Assembly (NCBI GenBank): GCA_902792815.1
Contig: CADBAY010000009.1
Location: 62,001-126,000, forward strand
DNA length: 64,000 nt
Direction: 5' to 3'
DNA from: an uncultured Bacteroidia bacterium
Lineage (GTDB): Bacteria > Bacteroidota > Bacteroidia > Bacteroidales > UBA932
The position numbers and the translations under genes are program-made. Shown in pieces: positions 57,599 to 64,000 of the stretch. How positions within the stretch are numbered: the first letter of the stretch is position 1; each line of letters opens with the position of its first letter. The notes under the pieces were generated by a model. It had not been told where the DNA came from. It did not search any database and saw only the letters and a list, made by a program, of their open reading frames with translations.

Positions 57599-58183
57599 AT
57601 GAAGAGAATTATTACGCTTATATTAGCACTTTCAGCTGCTGTCTGTCTTTTCGGGCAGAATGCCGGACACAAATTCGAGATTGGTGTGGGTTATGCCCCT
57701 TTCTTCTTGGCAATTGTTGAAGATGGCGTTCGCATGCCATATGAAGGTGATGCTTATATTGAGTGGCGCTACGACTTCGGGAATCATTTTGACGTGGGTG
57801 CAAAACTCGATTACAAGTATTGCCCGGTAGATTTGTTTTACGGAAATGCAGTCAGGTATTACGGCGATCAGCATTACGGAGCCATGCTGGCACTGGCGGA
57901 TTTTAAATTCCTCCCCGGCAAGAAGGTGAACCCTTTCATCGGAGTAGGTGCCGGCGCAGGTTTTATCCTCGACGTATGGAAGTCGCAGAAAGTAGAGCGA
58001 CCTGAGTATCATGATGCCGCCAAGGACATGCCCCTTGGAGCCAAGGACCCTACTATCCTTTTTGTGGCCGCACCCAGGATTGGTGTCGAGCTGTTCAGCC
58101 ACTTGAGGCTGTCCGCATCGGTTGACATGTCTCCAGCCGACACCCGCTGGCCCGTTTGCATCAACATCGGCTGGACCTTCTAG
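57599..58183 (+). CDS. Small outer-membrane beta-barrel protein
   Basis: The roughly 194-residue protein has a signal peptide (MKRIITLILALSAAVCLFG, cut before QNAG) and alternating strands with Gly turns: KFEIGVGYAPFFLAIV, YIEWRYDFGNHFDVGAKLDY, NPFIGVGAGAGFIL and CINIGWTF at the C-terminus with terminal Phe. It resembles OmpA/OprF-like or outer_membrane_beta-brl barrels of eight strands. No partner gene is near. An in-frame TTG upstream (57593) is unlikely as a start. A GC-rich hairpin follows. Confidence 0.82.
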   Translation: MKRIITLILALSAAVCLFGQNAGHKFEIGVGYAPFFLAIVEDGVRMPYEGDAYIEWRYDFGNHFDVGAKLDYKYCPVDLFYGNAVRYYGDQHYGAMLALADFKFLPGKKVNPFIGVGAGAGFILDVWKSQKVERPEYHDAAKDMPLGAKDPTILFVAAPRIGVELFSHLRLSASVDMSPADTRWPVCINIGWTF

Positions 58184-58214
58184 TCATCGGCCTTCTTCCA
58201 GCTTTTCACCAGCC

Positions 58215-58247
58215 GCCGGGCCCGGAATCATTGAATTTGGGCCCGGC
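58215..58247 (+). terminator. Hairpin after the small barrel gene
   Basis: GCCGGGCCC and GGGCCCGGC form a perfect 9-bp stem with a 15-nt loop, followed by TGTATACT with no long T-run; it is a weak or Rho-assisted terminator. Confidence 0.55.
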
Positions 58248-58294
58248 TGTATACTCTGATGGTACAGGTAACACTTTTTTCAGGGAAAGACACT

Positions 58295-59584
58295 ATGCAT
58301 CTAAATACTTTATTCGGTACCTGTGGTATAATATTGAGTGCAATCACAACTTGTGCAAAGAAGCAATTAGATTTATTACAACCGGCACCTCAGTCAGAAT
58401 TGACTGGAGTGTCTCTGAATGAAGAAGAGAGGGGCTTCGTTCAAAAAGCTAATACTTTTGCTTTGAATTGCTCGCGGGCACTCTTTGCCAATAATGGCGG
58501 CGAGAGTATGTTTTTCTCCCCGTTGAGTCTTCAATATGCTCTTGGCATGGTATTGAATGGCGCGAGCGGCGATACAGCAGTTGAAATAGCGGAAGCTTTG
58601 GGATATGGAAGCGATATTAATGAGCTAAATACCTTCTTGTCCGATTTGATGGTGCAACTGCCCGCTGTCGATACTACTGTTGATTTCAGGATAGCAAATG
58701 CAATGTTGGTTAATAAAGCGTATAAAGTCAAACATTCATTTAGCGATGTGCTCAACAATCTCTATTATGCGCCTGTAGAATATACAGGGATCAATGACAT
58801 AAGCAAAGTGGTCGAGATGATTAACGAATGGTCTTACCGGAATACAAATGGTTTCATAAATCCGCTTGTCGATCTGGGGGATTTGTCCGGCGGCTTTGTG
58901 TCTGTCCTGCTTAACGCATTGTATTTTAAGGCTAAATGGGCTGAGGAAGGAGGGACTCCTTTGTTCCGGTCTGAAGCAACTTCTCATTCGCAGCCCTTTT
59001 ATGCTGATGGTGGAAAAGTGTTTCAAGTTGATTATTTGAGAGCATCTCATTATTTGCCATTTGCCCGGACAGAAGGATATCGGGCACTTGAATTACCTTA
59101 TGCAAACAGGCGTTTTGCAATGTATGTGCTTTTGCCTGAAAACAGAGATCAAAGTAGTGTCCCCAAAATGCTGGCCTCTCTGACTGAGAAAGAATGGAGT
59201 AACTTGATGCAGTCTCTTAAAGTCGGCCCTGAGGTTCATATTTCGATTCCGAAATTTGAAACAGAAAAGAAATACAAACTGGCTGACGTCCTTCAAGTTC
59301 TTGGAATAAAAAAGGCGTTTATGCCCGGACAAGCAGAATTTGACCGCCTATTTGATTCTAGTAATCAAAAGTACTGTATAGATGAAATAATCCAGAAATC
59401 GCGAATTAAGGTTGCAGAATGGGGAACGGAAGCGGCATCTGTTACGGCCGAAGTATTAATTGGCGCATATATCCCGGAGAATTACGTGGAAGAATACTTC
59501 GTCGCTGACCATCCGTTTGTTTACTTGATTGCTGAAAAATCTTCCGGAATCATCCTTTTCTCCGGTGTCTTCGACGGCAAATAA
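58295..59584 (+). CDS. Serpin (serine-protease inhibitor), probably exported
   Basis: The protein of about 429 residues has the serpin core: NGGESMFFSPLSLQYALGMV, NAMLVNKAYKVKHSF, INEWSYRNTNGFINPLV, VLLNALYFKAKW, ALELPYANRRFAMYVLLPE and the hinge EWGTEAASVTAE. A reactive loop follows, ending before DHPFVYLIAEKSSGIILFSG. The N-terminus MHLNTLFGTCGIILSAITTC could be a lipoprotein signal, though the residue before Cys is unusual. Serpins trap serine proteases irreversibly; gut bacterial ones are thought to act on host or microbial proteases. GC is clearly lower than in neighbours, suggesting acquisition. Confidence 0.9.
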   Translation: MHLNTLFGTCGIILSAITTCAKKQLDLLQPAPQSELTGVSLNEEERGFVQKANTFALNCSRALFANNGGESMFFSPLSLQYALGMVLNGASGDTAVEIAEALGYGSDINELNTFLSDLMVQLPAVDTTVDFRIANAMLVNKAYKVKHSFSDVLNNLYYAPVEYTGINDISKVVEMINEWSYRNTNGFINPLVDLGDLSGGFVSVLLNALYFKAKWAEEGGTPLFRSEATSHSQPFYADGGKVFQVDYLRASHYLPFARTEGYRALELPYANRRFAMYVLLPENRDQSSVPKMLASLTEKEWSNLMQSLKVGPEVHISIPKFETEKKYKLADVLQVLGIKKAFMPGQAEFDRLFDSSNQKYCIDEIIQKSRIKVAEWGTEAASVTAEVLIGAYIPENYVEEYFVADHPFVYLIAEKSSGIILFSGVFDGK

Positions 59585-59642
59585 TATCTTCTCCGGGCTT
59601 GCGACAGACTGCCTACCTGTCGGCTACAGGCAAATATATTCA

Positions 59643-59663
59643 TCGGACCCACATTAGGTCCGA
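59643..59663. terminator. Hairpin between the serpin and PIN genes
   Basis: TCGGACC-CACATTA-GGTCCGA is a perfect 7-bp stem. The convergent intergenic stretch 59585-59735 holds nothing else of note apart from a short GCCT..AGGC pairing upstream. Confidence 0.5.
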
Positions 59664-59735
59664 CATTTGGAGCTCACGTAGGTTTCGCATTATAGCTTTC
59701 TCTTTGCCCTCAATATCTGTGGGCAGCATGTGGGT

Positions 59736-60194
59736 TCAGGCGTTCATTTTCTCCAGAAATTCCTTTGGCGACAGGATTTGGGGCTGCTTGCCAGGGAGAA
59801 TGCCGTCAGGGTCGGATATTTTAAGGAAATCTTTGCCGTTGGTGGTTACAAGGATCGAGCATCCGGACAGGGTGGCGTTGACGTACTGAAGGATGTCTTC
59901 AAAGTCCGGTCCGTGCAGCAAGCAGGCAACCGAGTACTCTTCTTCATAATCTGCCGACAAAGAAGAAACGTAGTTAAGCAGATTGTTGATGCTTGGTGCG
60001 ACCTTTGCTTTGCCGGCCCTTTTACGCAGGATATATGCTATGTTTGCAAATGACAGGCAACTGGTTACAACTTCCTTTACTCTTTTCATCTTTGGCCAGT
60101 TTGCCAGGATTCTGGTGCAGTCACGGCAGTCTTTCTCGGCCAAAAGAGTGTTCAGAAATATGTTAGTGTCGAGAAATACCTTAACGGACTTCAT
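59736..60194 (-). CDS. PIN-domain toxin (VapC-like)
   Basis: The 152-residue PIN protein starts MKSVKVFLDTNIFLNTLL, with the first catalytic Asp (D9). It has SCLSFANIAYILRK, where classical PIN proteins have Glu, and LVTTNGKDFL near the end, where an Asp is expected. PIN toxins cut RNA; here the acidic set may be altered, as in a Bacteroidota subgroup. It lies 5 nt after its presumed antitoxin. Confidence 0.82.
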   Translation of the reverse strand: MKSVKVFLDTNIFLNTLLAEKDCRDCTRILANWPKMKRVKEVVTSCLSFANIAYILRKRAGKAKVAPSINNLLNYVSSLSADYEEEYSVACLLHGPDFEDILQYVNATLSGCSILVTTNGKDFLKISDPDGILPGKQPQILSPKEFLEKMNA

Positions 60195-60199
60195 GGCTG

Positions 60200-60466
60200 C
60201 TATAATTTTGACATAATATAGTCAAGGCGCTCGTCCTGTTCCCTGTCCTCGGCACTTGGCTTGCGCGCGATACCTACCAGCGAAAGAAGAACCGGATCGG
60301 TTACATCTTCTGGTATCAAAGAGTAGTCTTCATCTTTCAGGGCGTCTTGCTCCACAAGCGCCTCAATATACTTTTTGCACGACATAGACCGGCTCCTGGC
60401 CTTCCTGCTGATTACTCTGACTACCCCCGGGCTCAGGTCAATAAGCTTTCTTTGCAATGTTTCCAT
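60200..60466 (-). CDS. Antitoxin of the PIN toxin
   Basis: The 88-residue protein has an N-terminal ribbon-helix-helix-like part (LIDLSPGVVRVISRKARSRS with CKKYIEALVEQ) and an acidic tail (EDREQDERLDYIM) suited to toxin binding. Position and size fit a type II pair. TATCTTTG lies 4 nt before its start. Confidence 0.78.
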   Translation of the reverse strand: METLQRKLIDLSPGVVRVISRKARSRSMSCKKYIEALVEQDALKDEDYSLIPEDVTDPVLLSLVGIARKPSAEDREQDERLDYIMSKL

Positions 60467-60470
60467 GCAG

Positions 60471-60478
60471 CAAAGATA
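60471..60478 (-). promoter_or_regulatory. -7 box of the PIN toxin-antitoxin operon
   Basis: TATCTTTG (minus) ends 4 nt before the antitoxin ATG, so the transcript has little or no leader. The upstream AT-rich tract (60481-60515) could serve as an operator; no clear palindrome. Confidence 0.55.
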
Positions 60479-60531
60479 GCAAAATATATATAATTATAAA
60501 AGAATATATATGTTAATGCTCCTCTCCCAGG

Positions 60532-61470
60532 CTACCTGAACTTCTTGTCCTCCTCGAGCATGCCGAGGTATGAATTGTAGCGCTCGGGGCTGATAAGGCC
60601 GGCGTCAACGGCTGCCTTGACGGCGCAGAGAGGCTCGTGGGTGTGGGTGCAGGGGACGAAGCGGCAGTTGTCGGCCACCCGGAGCATCTCGGGGAAATAC
60701 TTGGCGATCTCTTCTTTCTCGAGATCCACCAGGCCGAAGCCCCTGAGGCCGGGAGTATCAACTATAAAACCACCGCCGCTCAGGGGGTACATTTCATAGA
60801 GCGATGTGGTGTGTTTTCCCTGCAGATGCGCCTCGCTGATGCGGCCGATTTTGGGGTCAAGCGAGGGGTCAAGGGCCTTGATGACCGACGATTTGCCCAC
60901 GCCGGATTCGCCGCTCACAAGCGATGTGCCCTGTGAGCAGATGGCGCGCAGCTCATCCATCCCCTCGCCGGTAAGTGCCGAACATTCAATCACTTGATAT
61001 CCGGCGCCGCGATAGATGCGGCAGAAATCTTCCACCTGTTCCGGAGCAAGCTCGCGGTAGAGATCCATCTTGTTCAGTACTATCACCGCCTGTACTCCGT
61101 AAACCTCGCAGGTCACCAGAAGACGGTCGAGGAAGGGGAGCTTGATCTCGGGAAAGTACAGCGTGACCACCAGCAGGGCGCGGTCGAGATTGGACGCGAT
61201 GATGTGCTGCTGCCTTGAAAGATTAGTGCTGCGGCGTATGACGTAGTTTTTGCGGGGAAGTACCTTAGTAATGACCGCGGGGTGCTGCTCGTCTGCCACG
61301 GTGCCCTCAAGGCTGTACAGCACCCTGTCGCCCACGGCTACAGGGTTGGTGGCGCCTGACTTTTCGAGACGGACTTTGCCCCTCAAAACAGCTGGGAAAG
61401 GCTCCCAGCGGGGCAACTCGCTAAGCAGGAAATGGCTTCCGGCGTTTTTGACAACGGTAGCTTCCATCAT
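60532..61470 (-). CDS. rsgA: Ribosome small subunit-dependent GTPase A
   Basis: The roughly 312-residue protein has an N-terminal OB-fold (about 5-70) and the circularly permuted GTPase: LNKMDLY (G4), then SGESGVGKSSVIKAL (G1) and DTPGLRGFG (G3). A zinc-binding end follows with DNCRFVPCTHTHEPLC. It matures the 30S subunit. Start is either of two adjacent Met codons; the first overlaps the stop of the polyprenyl synthase gene (ATGA). Confidence 0.95.
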   Translation of the reverse strand: MMEATVVKNAGSHFLLSELPRWEPFPAVLRGKVRLEKSGATNPVAVGDRVLYSLEGTVADEQHPAVITKVLPRKNYVIRRSTNLSRQQHIIASNLDRALLVVTLYFPEIKLPFLDRLLVTCEVYGVQAVIVLNKMDLYRELAPEQVEDFCRIYRGAGYQVIECSALTGEGMDELRAICSQGTSLVSGESGVGKSSVIKALDPSLDPKIGRISEAHLQGKHTTSLYEMYPLSGGGFIVDTPGLRGFGLVDLEKEEIAKYFPEMLRVADNCRFVPCTHTHEPLCAVKAAVDAGLISPERYNSYLGMLEEDKKFR

Positions 61471-62402
61471 TTAGCCCGCCCCACCAATTTGTCGGCGAAT
61501 TCACGGAGGGGAGTGATGTCGACACGCAGCCCTTTAAGCGCTTCCAGCGCCATGTCGGAATAGCGGCGGACCTCGCTGCGGGCCTGTCCGGGAACTCCAA
61601 GCTCGTCGTACAGACCCTTGATCTGAGCTATCTTGGCCTTGCATTCTTCGGCCGTAGCGCATTCGCGCCCGAAGGCACCAAGAAACGCCTGCGGCTCACT
61701 GCTGAGCTCCAGGGCCCGTATGGTCAACCAGCTTTTCTTGCCGTTGAGGATATCGCCGCCTATGGGCTTGCCGAACACTTTTTCGTCTCCGTAAGCATCC
61801 AGATAGTCATCCGCCACCTGGAATGCCATACCGAGGTCGTAGCCGTAACGGTACAGAGCTTCGCAGTCGGTCTCCGGCGCTCCGGCGAGCAGCCCGCCCA
61901 TCTTGGCCGAGCATGCCAGCAGGACGGCGGTCTTGAGGCCTATCATAGAGTTGTACTGCTCCATGCTGACGCTCTCTTCGCCCTCGAATTCCATATCGTA
62001 CTGCTGGCCCTCGCATACCTGGGCAGCAGTTTGTGAAAACAGGTCCAGAACAGTGCTGCGGCACTCCGCGGGGGCTTTTACTATGAGTTTGTAGGCCTCG
62101 ATGAGCATCACGTCACCGCTCAGGATGGCCGTATCTTCGTTCCACTTTTTCCATACCGTGGGCATGCCCCGGCGCAGCGGGGAACGGTCCATAATGTCGT
62201 CGTGGATGAGAGTAAAACTGTGGAATACTTCAAGAGCGGCTGCGGGCGAGAGCACTTCCGGCCCAGGCTTGCCTCCGTAGAGCCCGAAGGCGGTAAGGCA
62301 CAGAGTGGGGCGTATGCGCTTGCCTCCGATTTGCATCATGTAGCGCAGCGGGTCGTAAAGCCCGGCGGGAGAGGCAGGAAATTTGATGACATCATCTATC
62401 AT
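61467..62402 (-). CDS. Polyprenyl diphosphate synthase (FPP/GGPP type)
   Basis: The 311-residue trans-isoprenyl diphosphate synthase has GGKRIRPTL, the first Asp-rich motif HDDIMDRSPLRRG and the second DDYLDAYGDEKVFGKP. It condenses isopentenyl diphosphate onto allylic diphosphates. Before the first motif come the residues EVFHSFTLI, compatible with a short or medium chain, but chain length is not certain. It is co-transcribed with rsgA and divergent from rdgB. Confidence 0.9.
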   Translation of the reverse strand: MIDDVIKFPASPAGLYDPLRYMMQIGGKRIRPTLCLTAFGLYGGKPGPEVLSPAAALEVFHSFTLIHDDIMDRSPLRRGMPTVWKKWNEDTAILSGDVMLIEAYKLIVKAPAECRSTVLDLFSQTAAQVCEGQQYDMEFEGEESVSMEQYNSMIGLKTAVLLACSAKMGGLLAGAPETDCEALYRYGYDLGMAFQVADDYLDAYGDEKVFGKPIGGDILNGKKSWLTIRALELSSEPQAFLGAFGRECATAEECKAKIAQIKGLYDELGVPGQARSEVRRYSDMALEALKGLRVDITPLREFADKLVGRAK

Positions 62403-62408
62403 AGCTTA

Positions 62409-62437
62409 CAAATATAGCAAATTAATGAATACCTTTG
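62409..62437. promoter_or_regulatory. Face-to-face -7 boxes in the 39-bp divergent gap
   Basis: TATATTTG (minus, 62409-62416) lies 6 nt before the polyprenyl synthase start. TACCTTTG (plus, 62430-62437) lies 4 nt before the rdgB start. Their upstream parts overlap fully. Confidence 0.6.
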
Positions 62438-62441
62438 CAGT

Positions 62442-63062
62442 ATGAAACTTGTATTCGCTACCGGCAATAAAGGCAAACTCCGCGAGGCCCGCGAGATTCT
62501 GGGCCCTTCCTTCGAAGTGATCTGCCCTGCCGACCTGGGTATCACGGACGATGTGCCCGAGACTGCCATGACCCTGAAGGAAAACTCGATACTCAAGGCG
62601 GAGGCCCTTTACGGGCGCTGCCGCATCGACTGCTTCGCCGACGACACGGGGCTTGAAGTGGACGCCCTCGGAGGCGCTCCCGGGGTGCATGCGGCCCGTT
62701 ATGCCGCCGACATAGCCCGGCGTGACGGCTTGCCCGTACCCCCTGACCATGACTTCTCGGCCAATATCGACGCTTTGCTCCGCGAGCTCGAAAAGCACCC
62801 CGGGGAGCCGCGTACGGCGCGTTTCCGCAGCGTGGTTACGCTTATCCTTGACGGTCAGGAGCATTTCTTCGAGGGGACTCTTGAAGGCAGTATCGCCTTT
62901 GCCCGCAGCGGCAGCGGCGGCTTCGGTTACGACCCGGTGTTCATTGCCGACGAATACCCCGGGGTGAGCGTAGCCGAACTCCCGGAGGATGTCAAGAATG
63001 CCATTTCGCACAGGGGCAAGGCTCTCAGGCTCATGGCCCGGTGGTTGCAGGAGATGGAATAA
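62442..63062 (+). CDS. rdgB: XTP/dITP diphosphatase (RdgB/HAM1 family)
   Basis: The 206-residue protein starts MKLVFATGNKGKLREAREIL and has TALTLKEN-like TAMTLKENSILKAEAL, FADDTGLEVDALGGAPGVHA, GSIAFARSGSGGFGYDPVF and AISHRGKALRLM. It hydrolyses non-canonical purine triphosphates such as ITP and XTP, protecting DNA. An S41 peptidase gene follows 17 nt later from its own promoter. Confidence 0.95.
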   Translation: MKLVFATGNKGKLREAREILGPSFEVICPADLGITDDVPETAMTLKENSILKAEALYGRCRIDCFADDTGLEVDALGGAPGVHAARYAADIARRDGLPVPPDHDFSANIDALLRELEKHPGEPRTARFRSVVTLILDGQEHFFEGTLEGSIAFARSGSGGFGYDPVFIADEYPGVSVAELPEDVKNAISHRGKALRLMARWLQEME

Positions 63063-63074
63063 TTGTTAATTTTG
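63045..63074 (+). promoter_or_regulatory. Promoter of the S41 peptidase gene
   Basis: TTG (63045-63047) and TAATTTTG (63067-63074) are exactly 19 nt apart. The ATG at 63080 is only 5 nt beyond the box. Confidence 0.75.
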
Positions 63075-63079
63075 CATTT

Positions 63080-64000
63080 ATGAAGAGATTTCTGATAATC
63101 ATAGCTCTGGCGGCCGTCACCCTGTCTTCCGGAGCGCAGTCCAAAAGTTTCAAACTGGGCAAATGGACCGAAATCCAGGGAGCGATACTCAAGGAGCTCA
63201 ACCGCTCGTATGTGGATTCGCTGCCGCTCGACCGCATCGAGCGCGCCGGAGTGGACGCCATGCTTTCCGACCTTGACCCATATACGGTATATATCCCCGA
63301 AGAGGAAAACGAGAACCTCCGCATGATGATTAACAAAAGCTACGGAGGCATAGGTGCAATCATATACAAGCCCGACCTGCAGGGGAACGTAATCATCAAC
63401 GAGCCTTATGAGAACTCTCCGGCGCACAAGGCCGGCCTGCGCTGCGGAGATGAGATCCTTACCATCGACGGACTGAGCGTAAAGGGCCTTTCGAGCGCAG
63501 AGTGCAGCGAGAAGATGCGCGGCACACCCGGATCCAAAGTGCTCTTCAAAGTGAAGAAGGTCTATAGCGGAGAGATTAAAGATGTACGCATCACCCGTCA
63601 GACCATACATCTGCCTGACCTCCAGTATGTCGGAATGGTTACTCCCAACACCGGCTACATCCTTCAGACCGGTTTTACCGAGGGCGTGGCTGACCAGCTG
63701 CGCAAGGCCATTATCGCTCTGCAGAAAAGCTCCAAGCTCGATACTCTGGTGCTCGACCTGCGGGGTAACGGCGGCGGACTTCTTAACGAGGCGGTGGATA
63801 TAGTTTCGCTCTTTGTGCCCAAGGGCTCGCTTGTGGTAACTGCAAAAGGGCGCGAGGAGGGCTCTTCTTATGCCGCCCGCACGACCAAGGCTCCGCTGGA
63901 TACGAAACTGCCCCTCATCATCATGGTCGATTCCGGCTCGGCTTCGGCCTCTGAAATCGTATCCGGTGCGCTCCAGGACATGGACAGGGCTATAATCATA
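63080..64000 (+). CDS. S41-family C-terminal processing peptidase, partial
   Basis: From ATG 63080 the frame stays open to the window edge. It has a signal peptide (MKRFLIIIALAAVTLSSGAQ), the N-terminal helical part with DLDPYTVYIPEEE, a PDZ domain (about 95-170, SPAHKAGLRCGDEILTIDG) and the start of the protease core. There TLVLDLRGNGGGLLNEAV and MVDSGSASASEIVSGAL (catalytic Ser in the SASASE block) are visible. It cleaves periplasmic proteins from their C-termini. The catalytic Lys and the end lie outside the window. Confidence 0.92.
   Translation, partial: MKRFLIIIALAAVTLSSGAQSKSFKLGKWTEIQGAILKELNRSYVDSLPLDRIERAGVDAMLSDLDPYTVYIPEEENENLRMMINKSYGGIGAIIYKPDLQGNVIINEPYENSPAHKAGLRCGDEILTIDGLSVKGLSSAECSEKMRGTPGSKVLFKVKKVYSGEIKDVRITRQTIHLPDLQYVGMVTPNTGYILQTGFTEGVADQLRKAIIALQKSSKLDTLVLDLRGNGGGLLNEAVDIVSLFVPKGSLVVTAKGREEGSSYAARTTKAPLDTKLPLIIMVDSGSASASEIVSGALQDMDRAIII

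Noticed and set aside
1..64000. CRISPR array
   Set aside because: No run of regularly spaced direct repeats and no cas gene; the repeats found are hairpins with two or three copies.

Overview
The window looks like a chromosomal piece of a Bacteroidales bacterium with moderately high GC, possibly a Rikenellaceae-like or uncultured gut lineage. The evidence is Bacteroidota promoters (TTG-N19/20-TAnnTTTG), many short-signal lipoproteins, Oar-like TonB-dependent receptors with CarboxypepD_reg domains, BACON, DUF4251, DUF4369 and DUF5689 proteins, an L-rhamnose operon of Bacteroides type, and a BspA-like LRR protein. The genus cannot be fixed from sequence alone.

Layout. 0-2.8 kb: partial outer-membrane barrel gene, NusG-type antiterminator, tRNA-Gln(CUG), GDP-fucose synthase, lipoprotein cyclophilin. 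2.8-4.2 kb: scrap zone with three copies of one hairpin repeat, a gutted RhuM/Fic gene, and an orphan antitoxin with its operator and a broken toxin. 4.1-8.9 kb: SprT-like protein and the divergent rhaB-rhaA-rhaD operon. 8.8-13.8 kb: YhhN protein, then a mutL-rhomboid-TsaC-YfcE run. 13.9-20.1 kb: rsmE, a fucose-isomerase-like gene, a PEGA protein and dacB. 20.1-25.3 kb: accessory region with a Bro-N gene, a triplicated leader, a frameshifted TlpA gene, a BspA-like protein and an unknown two-repeat protein. 25.3-30.6 kb: NlpC/P60, radA, an HUH (RAYT-like) transposase between two 125-bp repeats, smpB, metK. 30.7-50.4 kb: two divergent Oar-like receptors, then a surface locus of BACON/OB-fold lipoproteins, a NUC nuclease, an EEP nuclease, a third TonB receptor, a DUF5689 lipoprotein and an M3 peptidase. 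50.4-57.1 kb: tight gpmI-manA-rnr-M28-dapF operon. 57.1-60.5 kb: gene remnant, small barrel protein, serpin, PIN/antitoxin pair. 60.5-64 kb: rsgA, a polyprenyl synthase, rdgB and a partial S41 peptidase.

Three things stand out. (1) Two palindromic elements lie inside coding genes (YhhN at 9368-9473, rsmE at 14060-14182). They share one architecture, long arms plus internal hairpins around a common GGGAGGGG core; their arms differ in sequence yet stay complementary, and both are translated without stops in the same frame. (2) A RAYT-like HUH transposase sits between two near-identical 125-bp hairpin repeats. (3) The 39.6-50.4 kb operon reads as a surface machine for capturing and cutting nucleic acid: OB-fold lipoproteins, two nucleases, a TonB importer, and no SusD or glycosidase.
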